Source: a virus. Taken from it: DNA of 64,000 nucleotides. The notes under the pieces are model-generated. The model searched no databases, was not told the DNA's origin, and saw only the letters and a list, made by a program, of their open reading frames with translations. The stretch lies in IMG/VR virus record IMGVR_UViG_3300020442_000005, positions 186,001 through 250,000 of that record. One strand, 5' to 3'. The translations under genes were made by a program, and so were the position numbers. Below are positions 17,527 to 25,377 of the stretch, one piece after another (positions within the stretch are counted from its first letter, which is position 1; each line of letters begins with the position of its first letter).

Positions 17527-18309
17527 ATGGAATGCTATATCACAAAAGCACAGGCAGAACAAACTTGCAAAAAATTGCGTGACTTCTATTTGGGGCTCAA
17601 AAAATATTATGCTGACAATGGCCTAGACATCGAGTCAAACCGTGGTCGCCGAAACATTTTAATGTCAGAACCAATGGAAGTTTTCTTGGCTGATGAATTA
17701 TTAAAAGTTTTTCATCAAGTAGAAGCCGACGGTCGGACAGGTAAGGCTGACATTTGCATCACAAATAAAGATGGATCTCAGAGAGAGCTTGAATGCAAAT
17801 TAACCTCGCCACATGCTAGTTCCGGATCAATAGCGTTCCAGACAGATTATGAAACCCTAGAGAAAAAAGGAAAGCTGGACTATGTATACATCATAGCTGA
17901 CGCATCATTTGACAAGTTTTGTTTTATCTATTTTAAAGACTTAGAATTGTCAGACTTTAGAGGATTGTCTCCTGGTGCTCGCGGAAAGGTACAGATGTTC
18001 AAACACAAGGGTATGAAGAAAGCAACCGTATTGCATGGAAGCTATACCGATTTGAAAGAAGTGGCAATCAACAATCTAGAGAAAGAGTTGCAAGACATGA
18101 TTTCTGAAGGTCGAGAAAAATTGCAATCTATAGAAACCAGGATTGAGTGTTTACAACCAACGCAAAACTATGAAAGAAAAAAATTGATGGCAAGTTATAA
18201 GCACAACAAAGAAACCTTTTCTAAAAGAATAAACAAACTCAACGAAAGAATTATAATAAAGAGGACTACAAATAGTTCATACTCATTTCATTGTGGAGAT
18301 CTAAAATGA
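17527..18309 (+). CDS. PD-(D/E)XK family nuclease, candidate
   Basis: 260 aa. EADGRTGKADICITNKDG followed by ELECKLTS matches the D...E-x-K catalytic core of PD-(D/E)XK nucleases (D near residue 80, ECK near 97). Downstream are QTDYETLEKKGKLDYVYIIA and FCFIYFKDL. The C-terminal 90 residues are a coiled coil. It resembles restriction-type enzymes, and no partner methyltransferase gene is adjacent. A role in host DNA breakdown or defence against rival phages is possible. It is preceded by a TGTA-class promoter. Confidence 0.65.
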   Translation: MECYITKAQAEQTCKKLRDFYLGLKKYYADNGLDIESNRGRRNILMSEPMEVFLADELLKVFHQVEADGRTGKADICITNKDGSQRELECKLTSPHASSGSIAFQTDYETLEKKGKLDYVYIIADASFDKFCFIYFKDLELSDFRGLSPGARGKVQMFKHKGMKKATVLHGSYTDLKEVAINNLEKELQDMISEGREKLQSIETRIECLQPTQNYERKKLMASYKHNKETFSKRINKLNERIIIKRTTNSSYSFHCGDLK

Positions 18310-18494
18310 AATTACATCAAACATTAGTCGATAAATTAATTGTTCTATTCGAAGTTAACTCCGGTTGGCCCGAACAACGAAAGTTAAAAGAGGCTTTGGC
18401 TCGCTTGGACGTCACCGTGTACAAGCAGAAGAACGGCACAGAGGTACTCGTATCAACAAAGCAGCTGCAAGAAAACTTAAATAAGAAGGAGTGA
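18306..18494 (+). CDS. Small hypothetical protein
   Basis: 62 aa from ATG 18306 (TGGAGA upstream), beginning MKLHQTLVDKLIVLFEVNSG. It overlaps the end of the nuclease gene by 4 nt. It may be a small winged-helix protein, but this is not certain. Confidence 0.5.
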   Translation: MKLHQTLVDKLIVLFEVNSGWPEQRKLKEALARLDVTVYKQKNGTEVLVSTKQLQENLNKKE

Positions 18495-18499
18495 ACTAA

Positions 18500-18922
18500 A
18501 TGTATAATGTTGGTGATATACTTTGGATAATCTCACAAGACAAACCTGGAGTTTTGCCTTATCGCATTATTGAAGAAGTTACTAAAAAAACTCTTGATGG
18601 CAGCTCAACTCAATACGTTATCGAAACTCCAGGCAAAAATCGACCGAGATTGCTAAGAGATGATGATGACGTATACCGGTCTATTGAATCTGTTAAATCA
18701 CAGTTGTTAAGCCGAGCCGAGAACGCCATTGATAAAATGTTAGATATAGGTACAAAACAGATATCGATATGGTCAGCAGACTTAGAAACGATCGAAAATA
18801 CAGCTAAAGAAGATACAGAAGAAAACAATGCAGAGTTGAAAGACAACACAATCGGCGAAGAGATGGTTACTTTGCCTGATGGACAAAAAGTTAAAATTAA
18901 TTTTAAAGGAGACATACCATGA
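18500..18922 (+). CDS. Hypothetical protein with SH3/KOW-like N-terminus
   Basis: 140 aa. The N-terminus YNVGDILWIISQDKPGVLPY and the following beta pattern resemble the small beta-barrel proteins found elsewhere in the window. The C-terminal half is acidic and helical. Function unknown. Confidence 0.55.
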   Translation: MYNVGDILWIISQDKPGVLPYRIIEEVTKKTLDGSSTQYVIETPGKNRPRLLRDDDDVYRSIESVKSQLLSRAENAIDKMLDIGTKQISIWSADLETIENTAKEDTEENNAELKDNTIGEEMVTLPDGQKVKINFKGDIP

Positions 18923-19116
18923 GTAACAACGTATTAAACGATAACCAGCTCGCAGAATTGCGCGGCAAAGGTGTCATCACTGACCAGGAAATAGCAATTT
19001 TGGAAGGCGATATTTTAGTAGCTAAAAATGTCGTAACTGAGGAAAGACGGATTATTGGAAACTCTTCTGATTTAATTTCCGAAGGAAACGATAACAAAAG
19101 AATCCTCAAAGGGTAA
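18919..19116 (+). CDS. Small hypothetical protein upstream of groEL
   Basis: 65 aa, with LAELRGKGVITDQEIAILEG as a helix-turn-helix-like stretch. It lies 3 bases before the chaperonin gene. It is not GroES: size and sequence do not fit. Confidence 0.55.
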   Translation: MSNNVLNDNQLAELRGKGVITDQEIAILEGDILVAKNVVTEERRIIGNSSDLISEGNDNKRILKG

Positions 19117-19119
19117 ACA

Positions 19120-20709
19120 ATGCCTGAAGCAGCGAAGAAAAAGTTAATATTTCATGACGAAGCCCGATCTATACTTTTAGACGGAGTGAACAAGTTGGCT
19201 GATGCTGTCAGTGTTACAATGGGTCCGGGTGGTCTTAATGTAGTAATACAAAGAGAGAACTCGGTACCTATTCTAACAAAGGACGGTGTGACTGTTGCAC
19301 GTGCAATTAATTTACCAGATGAAATGGAAAATTTGGGAGTGCAGCTAGTGAAAGAGGCAGCTCAAGGGGCAGCTGATATAGCCGGAGATGGTACAACTAC
19401 ATCGACCGTGTTGGCTCGTGAAATTTTCTCGCTGGGCTTGAGAGCCATGGCCGCTGGAAACAGTTCCGTCGATATTAGGGAAGGCCTGCGCCAAGCCGGC
19501 GAGGAAGCTATCAAGCTGATAAACCAAAACTCGATACCAATTCAGACTGACGAACAAATAAAGCAGGTTGGTACCATATCAGCAAACGGTGAGGAAGAAA
19601 TCGGTCAGTATTTAGCAAACGCAATGTCCGCAGTCGGAAGAGAAGGCATCATTGCAGTTGAAGAAGCGAAGGGCTTTAAAACCAGTCTTGAAAAAGTGTC
19701 AGGTACCAGAATCGACCGAGGATTCGTAAGCCCATATTTTATTAACAATGCAGCGAAAAGTCATTGCGTTCTTAATAAACCAAAGGTACTACTTGCCAAC
19801 AGAAAAATTAGCTCGATGCGTGAACTGTTGCCGTTGTTAGAAGCTGCGCATGAACGTCAGAAACCAATATTGATTATTGCGGATGAAGTGGAAGGCGAGG
19901 CTTTAAACGGACTTGTAGTAAACGCCTCCAATGGAACTATCAAGGTTTGCGTAATCAGACCGCCAGAGTTCGGTCAAAATAGACTAGGTGCAATGGAGGA
20001 TTTGGCAGTCCTTTTGGGAACAAAAGTATATCGATCATCTGATGATCTTGCAACCGTAAATTTTGACACTCTCGGTACCGCAAAAAAGATTACTGTCAAA
20101 AAAACAGAGACAGTTATTCTTGAGCCAGGAGGAGACGAGGTTGAAATAGTCAAACAGAAGGATTCTATCCGTGAAGAACTTGCCACACCTGGACTGGAAA
20201 AATCTCTGAACGACGCCCTGCAACGAAGGTTGTCACGATTGGCAGACGGAATTGCAATTATAAGAGTTGGTGGCGCAACGGAAGCAGAGCTAAGAGAAAG
20301 AAAGGATCGAGTCGAAGACGCTTTACACGCAACGAGAGCCGCTGCAAATAAAGGGATTCTACCGGGTGGAGGAACGGCATTGCTGAGAGTTTCAGAAAAA
20401 ATAAAAGTTCCAGACGATGAACGTCTGCATGCAGGTTTTAGAATAATACAATTGGCCTGTAGAAAACCACTTACTCAAATCGTAAATAATGCTGGAATGG
20501 TACCCGAAGTAATTATTGAAAAGGTGTTGGCATCAGATAACTTTGATTATGGGTATAACGCTAGAACAAACACTTTTGGAGATTTGAAGGAAATGGGAGT
20601 CATTGATCCAACTTTAGTCCTGGTGTCAGCTTTAAGACACAGTGTTTCAGCGGCAGATAATTTGCTCAGCGTAGCCTGTGCAATGCATGATATAGATTCT
20701 AAATTCTAG
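19120..20709 (+). CDS. groEL: GroEL-type chaperonin (phage type)
   Basis: 529 aa, close to full HSP60 length. Visible are DAVSVTMGPGGLNVVI, the ATP loop AGDGTTTSTVLAR (residues 89-100), VEDALHATRAA and GILPGGGTALLR. The Gly-Gly-Met tail of bacterial GroEL is missing. It should fold phage proteins in an ATP-dependent ring. No groES is seen in the window, so it either uses host GroES or works without it, as reported for some large-phage GroELs. It is translated with the small upstream genes. Confidence 0.93.
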   Translation: MPEAAKKKLIFHDEARSILLDGVNKLADAVSVTMGPGGLNVVIQRENSVPILTKDGVTVARAINLPDEMENLGVQLVKEAAQGAADIAGDGTTTSTVLAREIFSLGLRAMAAGNSSVDIREGLRQAGEEAIKLINQNSIPIQTDEQIKQVGTISANGEEEIGQYLANAMSAVGREGIIAVEEAKGFKTSLEKVSGTRIDRGFVSPYFINNAAKSHCVLNKPKVLLANRKISSMRELLPLLEAAHERQKPILIIADEVEGEALNGLVVNASNGTIKVCVIRPPEFGQNRLGAMEDLAVLLGTKVYRSSDDLATVNFDTLGTAKKITVKKTETVILEPGGDEVEIVKQKDSIREELATPGLEKSLNDALQRRLSRLADGIAIIRVGGATEAELRERKDRVEDALHATRAAANKGILPGGGTALLRVSEKIKVPDDERLHAGFRIIQLACRKPLTQIVNNAGMVPEVIIEKVLASDNFDYGYNARTNTFGDLKEMGVIDPTLVLVSALRHSVSAADNLLSVACAMHDIDSKF

Positions 20710-20741
20710 AATTTGGAATTTAATATTTTTTTTATTAAAAA

Positions 20742-20765
20742 ACCTGTGTACTTTTGTGCACAGGT
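20742..20765. promoter_or_regulatory. Inverted repeat overlapping the sigma-gene -35, possible operator
   Basis: ACCTGTGTAC and GTGCACAGGT form a 10-bp inverted repeat (one G-T pair) around TTTT. It covers the -35 at 20746. On the plus strand no T-run follows. On the minus strand a T-run does follow, but no minus-strand gene ends here. An operator or mRNA-end hairpin is more likely than a plus-strand terminator. Confidence 0.5.
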
Positions 20766-20774
20766 GATTAAATT
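20746..20774 (+). promoter_or_regulatory. TGTA-class promoter of the sigma factor gene
   Basis: GTGTAC at 20746-20751 and TAAATT at 20769-20774, spacer 17 bp, in the 117-bp gap after groEL. The downstream part reads TAAATTATAGATG, almost the same as the promoters near 28.5, 59.2 and 61.4 kb. Confidence 0.7.
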
Positions 20775-20826
20775 ATAGATGATTGCACAAAATGCAATTA
20801 ATACTTAACTTTATTTTGGGGGTCGA

Positions 20827-21528
20827 ATGAGACAAATATCGCACAAACTATTGACAGCTGACGAAGAGAAAGAGTTAGCAAAATTAATCGAAAAGGGAGA
20901 TCGTCGTGCGCGAGACAAAATGATCTGCTGCAATCTCAGATTAGCGCTTTCAATTGCTAACCAGTATAGAAAATCTGGTCTGCCAATGGAGGATATATCA
21001 CAAGAAGCAAATGTTGGTTTGATCAAGGCTGTCGACAGATTCGACTGGAGAAAGGGATTCAAGTTCAGCACATATGCAGTGTGGTGGATTAAACAATCGA
21101 TTAGAAGATATATCTCCTCTCAAGGAACTCACATTAAATTTCCAGCTGGATCTCGTCATACGATATATAAGATCGAAAAGCTGAGAAAAGAATACTTCGA
21201 CGATTTTGGCGTTTATCCAGACGACAAAGAAATTGCAGAAATCATGGGTATGTCGAAAGACGTCGTGTCATCGATTAGGGCTGGAATGCAATGGCCTGTA
21301 AACATCGACCAGCCCATGAAAGGATTTGAGGGTAGAACTTATGCTGAAGTGATCCCTGATGAAGATTCGACTATGCACGAAGAGATGATCGATCGCGATA
21401 CAATTATTAATCTAATCAAAACAGGGTTTAGCTCACTAACTAAACAAGAGGAAATGGTTCTAAGACTACGTTTCGGCATTAAGGAATCCGATACAGATAC
21501 TGAAAAATTTCCTTCAACCAATCAATAA
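20827..21528 (+). CDS. Sigma-70 family factor lacking region 4.2
   Basis: 233 aa. Region 2 is clear: NLRLALSIANQYRKSGLPMEDISQE, then GLIKAVDRFDW and FKFSTYAVWWIKQSI (core binding and -10 melting). Region 3 follows (KIEKLRKEYFDDFGVYP) and region 4.1 is present (TKQEEMVLRLRFGI). The protein then ends (TDTEKFPSTNQ) where the -35-binding helix-turn-helix of region 4.2 should be. GGGGG precedes the ATG. Sigma factors without region 4 direct T4 late transcription (gp55), so this may be the late sigma. Confidence 0.9.
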   Translation: MRQISHKLLTADEEKELAKLIEKGDRRARDKMICCNLRLALSIANQYRKSGLPMEDISQEANVGLIKAVDRFDWRKGFKFSTYAVWWIKQSIRRYISSQGTHIKFPAGSRHTIYKIEKLRKEYFDDFGVYPDDKEIAEIMGMSKDVVSSIRAGMQWPVNIDQPMKGFEGRTYAEVIPDEDSTMHEEMIDRDTIINLIKTGFSSLTKQEEMVLRLRFGIKESDTDTEKFPSTNQ

Positions 21529-21547
21529 TTAAACAGGAGAAATATAT

Positions 21548-21820
21548 ATGTCTATGCCAAAAGGATTTAAATCGGAAAATGGTTACGCCACCGTCACAGG
21601 AACAGATGGGTTGGGCTACAGAGAAATTGCAGAAAAAATGACAAGTGATGGTATAAAAATGAATCACGCAACAGCAAGAAATTATTTTATTCGCGCAATG
21701 AAAAAGATCGCGAAACCCCTAGCTGGCCACAGTGAAAGAAGCCCTGATAAGTTAGCAGCAGATCCAGGGTTTCAAGGAGCTGTAGCTACACTCATGAAGG
21801 AAAAGAAACTTGTATTATAA
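21548..21820 (+). CDS. Small helix-turn-helix protein, region 4.2-like
   Basis: 90 aa. GLGYREIAEKMTSDGIKMNH and ATARNYFIRAMKKIAK resemble the region 4.2 HTH that the preceding sigma factor lacks, with a longer turn. It has its own AGGAGA and ATG 20 bp after the sigma stop. It may act together with the sigma factor or as a separate regulator. Confidence 0.65.
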   Translation: MSMPKGFKSENGYATVTGTDGLGYREIAEKMTSDGIKMNHATARNYFIRAMKKIAKPLAGHSERSPDKLAADPGFQGAVATLMKEKKLVL

Positions 21821-21821
21821 A

Positions 21822-22097
21822 ATGCTTAAGCTGGAGTTCGCAAACATGGCTGCTCATACAGCCTTGGTTGAAGCCTGTGATTGGGATGAGTCGCAGGCTG
21901 CTTCTGTTATCGAAGTCGTGTCAGAATTTTTAGATCAGTTGAAGCCTGATCGGGATATGAAATGGGAAGATTTTAGGGAACTCATAAGATCTTACATGGC
22001 AAACATATACGGCGAAATAATTTCTGATATAATTATAAACATACTCGAAGCAAAAGCTGATGAAGTAAAATTTTATTCGGAGATTGATAATGATTGA
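21822..22097 (+). CDS. Hypothetical protein
   Basis: 91 aa from ATG 21822, helical and acidic (ALVEACDWDESQAASVIEVV). It contains by chance or design an internal TATAATTATA at 22028-22037. Family unknown. Confidence 0.5.
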   Translation: MLKLEFANMAAHTALVEACDWDESQAASVIEVVSEFLDQLKPDRDMKWEDFRELIRSYMANIYGEIISDIIINILEAKADEVKFYSEIDND

Positions 22098-22347
22098 TTG
22101 GGAATTTTATTCAAAAAGAAGAAATATTGACTTAGCCAAATTTATTGTTTTAAACGACGTAGAAACATATGATGCTCTTGTTAGCCTCTTGGCTGCCAAA
22201 GGAGTTAATCCTCCAGAAAAAGGTTTGTTTCAGTCAGCATATGCAGTCGCCTTTCCTCCAATAGCGCCTAAGCCGCGGCGTAAAACAACTAAACGCACGA
22301 CTGGTAAATCAACTAAGAAAACCTCAAAACCTAGAACAAAGAAGTAA
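22090..22347 (+). CDS. Small protein with basic Lys/Thr tail
   Basis: 85 aa from ATG 22090 (CGGAGA upstream), overlapping the previous gene. The N-terminal 55 residues are helical. The last 25 are Lys, Arg, Thr and Pro only, like a nucleic-acid-binding tail. Unrecognised. Confidence 0.55.
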   Translation: MIDWEFYSKRRNIDLAKFIVLNDVETYDALVSLLAAKGVNPPEKGLFQSAYAVAFPPIAPKPRRKTTKRTTGKSTKKTSKPRTKK

Positions 22348-22348
22348 C

Positions 22349-22912
22349 ATGCTAAAGAAAATACTTAAATGGCCCAACAAAACATTGCAAACCCCATCGG
22401 TTGCTGTTACGGCGTTTGATGACGAACTTGAAAAAACCATTGTTGATCTTGTCGACACATGTCGGGTAAACTACGGTGCTGGGCTAGCTGCTCCTCAAAT
22501 AGGGGTAAACAAGAAAATTGTGATAATCAAGACGTCAGGGTTAACTGAAGAAAACTTAAGTCCGGCGTCGTACAATCCAGATTATATGGTTTTAATTAAT
22601 CCGATTCTGGAACTAGATGGCGATGAGATTGAGTGGAGAGAGGCATGCCTTAGCGTTCCCGATGTTAGTGGAAAAGTAAAGCGAAAAAAGAGATGCTCGG
22701 TTGTATTTATGGACGAGAAGGGTGACACAAAAAAGATAAATGCTGACTGGCCCTTTTCTGGAGTCTTGCAGCACGAAATAGATCATTTAGAAGGGATAGT
22801 TTATCTTAACAAAATGGACAAACGAAAGAGGACTGCTTTAGTGTGGGAGCTGAGTCGCAACAAACGAAAAAAATACATCGAAGCAAAAAGGAAGAGAAGA
22901 AATGCAAGATGA
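22349..22912 (+). CDS. def: Peptide deformylase
   Basis: 187 aa. All three motifs are present: GAGLAAPQIG (residues 43-52), EACLSVPD with zinc Cys at about 100 (the usual Gly is Ala), and QHEIDHLEG with the two zinc His and catalytic Glu (141-149). It removes the N-formyl group from new proteins. Phage deformylases are known and may speed maturation of phage or photosystem proteins. A basic C-terminal tail is added. It overlaps the next gene by 11 nt. Confidence 0.93.
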   Translation: MLKKILKWPNKTLQTPSVAVTAFDDELEKTIVDLVDTCRVNYGAGLAAPQIGVNKKIVIIKTSGLTEENLSPASYNPDYMVLINPILELDGDEIEWREACLSVPDVSGKVKRKKRCSVVFMDEKGDTKKINADWPFSGVLQHEIDHLEGIVYLNKMDKRKRTALVWELSRNKRKKYIEAKRKRRNAR

Positions 22913-23189
22913 TTTAAAGATATACGCTGGGCGAAAACACTTAGGTCCGCTTGATAAAGCCGTCATAAGTATTACAAAGGCAAGACTCGAGTTTGCAAAA
23001 ACAATGTTACTAGATTCTTTTATTAAAGAGATCCAGAATCTAGAACAGCTTTTAGAACGTGATGACTTATTAGATTATGAGAAAAAGGTTTATGAAATGG
23101 CATTGCAGATTAAAGAAGAAGAACTACAAAATTTTTTAGGTATTCCAGATGATAGAAAAAATACGAATGATAAATTATCTGAAACGTAG
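22902..23189 (+). CDS. Helical hypothetical protein
   Basis: 95 aa, with a long helix pair (IKEIQNLEQLLERDDLLDYEK region). Unrecognised. It overlaps both neighbours. Confidence 0.5.
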   Translation: MQDDLKIYAGRKHLGPLDKAVISITKARLEFAKTMLLDSFIKEIQNLEQLLERDDLLDYEKKVYEMALQIKEEELQNFLGIPDDRKNTNDKLSET

Positions 23190-23376
23190 ATACGACGAGT
23201 ACTCGCCAAAGAGATTAGGATCTGCAATGGAGTCAATCATAAATAGACTTCTAGAAAGCGGCCACTATGAAAAAGAATTTTTATTGGACGTGATTGAAGA
23301 TTTAAGTCAGCGAAAATGGACGAAAGCTAAGATAGTAGCCTATCTAGACATTCTTGATGTTGAGGAGAGAACATGA
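23149..23376 (+). CDS. Small helical hypothetical protein
   Basis: 75 aa (ATG 23149, or 69 aa from ATG 23167). It overlaps the previous gene by 41 nt and the next by 4 nt. No domain recognised. Confidence 0.45.
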   Translation: MIEKIRMINYLKRRYDEYSPKRLGSAMESIINRLLESGHYEKEFLLDVIEDLSQRKWTKAKIVAYLDILDVEERT

Positions 23377-23675
23377 AAAAAAACGGCAAGCATGAGGCTC
23401 AAGTAATTGATATAACTGAACATATCAAGAAAAGAAAGCTTCAAAACGCAATAAAGCAAGAGCAGCTCAATGATACGGAAAGCGATTTGAGCGAACTCAT
23501 TGAATTAATGGAACTGGGTACCGACGATATAGCCGGAACACTAGTCGCGCGACACATATACAATGTTGACTTGTTGCCTGGAATATCAACTCAAGACTTA
23601 ATGAAAGAACTTAAAATTAGAGTAGTACATCACACAACTCTTTTAGAAGATCTTGAGGATAAACTTAATGATTGA
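23373..23675 (+). CDS. Hypothetical protein
   Basis: 100 aa, charged and helical, with VIDITEHIKKRKLQNAI near the start and KIRVVHHTTLLEDLEDKL at the end. It overlaps the VOC gene by 8 nt. Unrecognised. Confidence 0.5.
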   Translation: MKKNGKHEAQVIDITEHIKKRKLQNAIKQEQLNDTESDLSELIELMELGTDDIAGTLVARHIYNVDLLPGISTQDLMKELKIRVVHHTTLLEDLEDKLND

Positions 23676-23970
23676 CCACATTGCAATCCAAGTTGAGTCT
23701 ATCGAAGATTCTGTAAAATGGTATTGTGATAGATTCGGCGGTGAAATATTATACTCGGACGAAACTTGGGCAATGATAGATATGGGAAACGTAAAATTGG
23801 CATTAACGATTCCATCGCAACACCCGCCACACATTGCAATAAAAATTAAATCGATCGATGATTTTCCCAAAAACAAAAAAATAAAGACCCACCGTGACGG
23901 GTCTTTGTTTGTTTATCAATCTGACGATTGTGGTAATGTTATTGAATATATCTACTATCCAGAATCTTAA
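23668..23970 (+). CDS. Glyoxalase/VOC superfamily protein
   Basis: 100 aa from ATG 23668. IDHIAIQVESIEDSVKWYCD, WAMIDMGNVKLALT, PPHIAIKI and CGNVIEYIYYP give the paired beta-alpha-beta-beta-beta pattern of the vicinal oxygen chelate fold. The reaction is unknown: members act as lyases, dioxygenases or resistance proteins. An 8-bp hairpin (AAAGACCC/GGGTCTTT, 23883-23906) followed by GTTT lies inside the coding region. The gene converges with, and overlaps by 4 nt, the minus-strand virion block. Confidence 0.75.
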   Translation: MIDHIAIQVESIEDSVKWYCDRFGGEILYSDETWAMIDMGNVKLALTIPSQHPPHIAIKIKSIDDFPKNKKIKTHRDGSLFVYQSDDCGNVIEYIYYPES

Positions 23971-24572
23971 CCTTCGACTTCTGCAGCTGAGTCAACAACG
24001 CTTTCAGGTACTTGTTCACCCTCTTTGTCTCCACCCGGAAGATACTTGAGAATCATATCGATGCCTGGTACAACACTTAAAACTTCGCTCCAGGATAGAT
24101 TGCAAAGAGAATCAGCAACTTTTTCAGCCATTTCCTCCGCCGGCTCCCCAAAAATAGTTTGCAGCTTTTGCGAAAACTCTCCATCTTTATCTAATCCCAA
24201 CGTTTTTGGAATGTCCTGCACGATCAAACCTATTAGAGTTGAAGAAAACTTCTGTAGGGTTTCTTTGCAGCCACCTTTACCCATTACGATATTGGCAATA
24301 TCTTTGATACCCGATTTCTCAAAGAACTTTGTGATTGCAGTGGCACCGATTCCTTTAGGTTCAATTTTAAGCATGTCAACGACTGCTTTACCAACTGCCT
24401 TTTTAACTCCACCAAAAGCTCCATCAGCCAAATCTGTAAAGAAATCAAATATTCCTTCGTTGAGTGACCGGATTCTTTGAGTTTCTCTGTATTCCAGCAA
24501 GATTGAATGTCTTACGTATGATCTTATTTGAGATTCAATAATAAGATCTCGTCTACTTTGCGTGTAGTACAT
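23967..24572 (-). CDS. Leader-bearing virion-type protein
   Basis: 201 aa. The N-terminus has three leader-like [LI]-x-E sites: RRDLIIESQ, RHSILLEYR and RIRSLNEGIFDFF. The rest is helical and Ala/Gly/Lys-rich with one Cys-containing loop (GKGGCKETLQKF) and an acidic tail. No enzyme family recognised. GAGGAG precedes the ATG and a palindromic TATAATTATA lies 26 bp upstream. Confidence 0.65.
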   Translation of the reverse strand: MYYTQSRRDLIIESQIRSYVRHSILLEYRETQRIRSLNEGIFDFFTDLADGAFGGVKKAVGKAVVDMLKIEPKGIGATAITKFFEKSGIKDIANIVMGKGGCKETLQKFSSTLIGLIVQDIPKTLGLDKDGEFSQKLQTIFGEPAEEMAEKVADSLCNLSWSEVLSVVPGIDMILKYLPGGDKEGEQVPESVVDSAAEVEG

Positions 24573-24597
24573 TGTTTATACTCCTCATTTATACTTG

Positions 24598-24607
24598 TAT
24601 AATTATA
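24598..24607 (-). promoter_or_regulatory. Palindromic TATAATTATA element (candidate late promoter)
   Basis: Exact copy of the palindrome 26 bp before the minus-strand ATG at 24572. No -35 is visible at the 17-bp position. Confidence 0.55.
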
Positions 24608-24628
24608 TGGCTAATGAGCAAAATGTAA

Positions 24629-25360
24629 TTATTTTTTCTTTGATGACTTCTTCTTCTTGCCACCTTTCTTTTTCTTAACTACAGCCCATGATTTTGATGG
24701 AGTAGCAGAATTAACTCTTGCATGTGCCCATTGGTGTTGTGACATCCCTTTTCGCGAACCGCTGCTCGCCCAAGCTGCAAGTCCTTTTTCGAACTCTCTA
24801 TATACGGAGCTACGGGTTAAACCACGTTTGTCTGCTTTTTTATCGAGTGATTTTTTTGTTTTGGCTGAAAGTTTTTCCAACAAAATTTTGCGAACTAATG
24901 CACGTGCATAAGCCTCGTTCTTTCGTTCCTTCTTTTCCATTTTTTCTCTCCTGTTGTATGCTCTCTGTTCCAGTTCTTTGGCCTTTCCGGTTTTGCCTTG
25001 TTTCCGAAGTTTTTTGGCTTTTTTTAAATCTTCTTGGGTTTTATCTAGTTGTTTGTCCCTTTTTGATCCTTCGGGGGCACCATATTGTTTTAAGTGTCCT
25101 GACGAATCCTTTGCAGCCTCTGTAAGTTCGTCGATTTCTTCAAGCAATTCGTCTAGTGTTTCGTCAACTTCTCGTGGCCCGCCTTCAATAGCAGCGCGCT
25201 GTCCGGATGCGCCTTTTTTTGACGTGTGGCAACCGGCTTTTACATAGCCTTGACTGTCTTTCTTTTTCTTTGTCGGACTTTTAGGTTTATACTTGAGGAC
25301 GTATTTTCCTTTTTTACCATCCGATCTAGTACAATTCTGTTTAACTGTTTTATATGGCAT
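24629..25360 (-). CDS. Lys-rich virion-type protein with internal leader-like motif
   Basis: 243 aa, extremely basic. The N-terminal part is Lys/Gly/Ser-rich, an acidic helix follows (ETLDELLEEIDELTEAAK), then a coiled coil. The leader-like motif ALVRKILLEKLSA lies internally near residue 155. The last domain (residues 165-230) with FEKGLAAWASSGSRKGM and QHQWAHARVNSATPS matches a domain common in large marine phages (DUF5872-like, from memory). Probably DNA-associated in the head. Confidence 0.65.
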   Translation of the reverse strand: MPYKTVKQNCTRSDGKKGKYVLKYKPKSPTKKKKDSQGYVKAGCHTSKKGASGQRAAIEGGPREVDETLDELLEEIDELTEAAKDSSGHLKQYGAPEGSKRDKQLDKTQEDLKKAKKLRKQGKTGKAKELEQRAYNRREKMEKKERKNEAYARALVRKILLEKLSAKTKKSLDKKADKRGLTRSSVYREFEKGLAAWASSGSRKGMSQHQWAHARVNSATPSKSWAVVKKKKGGKKKKSSKKK

Positions 25361-25377
25361 TATTAACTCCTGAGATC

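Noticed and set aside
18919-19116. GroES partner upstream of groEL
   Set aside because: The 65-aa protein is too short and lacks the mobile-loop and beta-barrel pattern of GroES.
20742-20765. Plus-strand terminator after groEL
   Set aside because: A stable hairpin, but no T-run follows it on the plus strand and it overlaps a promoter with the conserved spacing.
21500-21560. Frameshift joining the sigma factor to the HTH protein
   Set aside because: The sigma gene ends in a clean stop and the HTH gene has its own AGGAGA and ATG 20 bp later. No slippery run is visible.
22028-22037. TATAATTATA copy as a promoter for the 22090 gene
   Set aside because: It lies inside a coding region and encodes Asp-Ile-Ile-Ile. 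The downstream gene is not virion-type, so it was left out of the promoter list.
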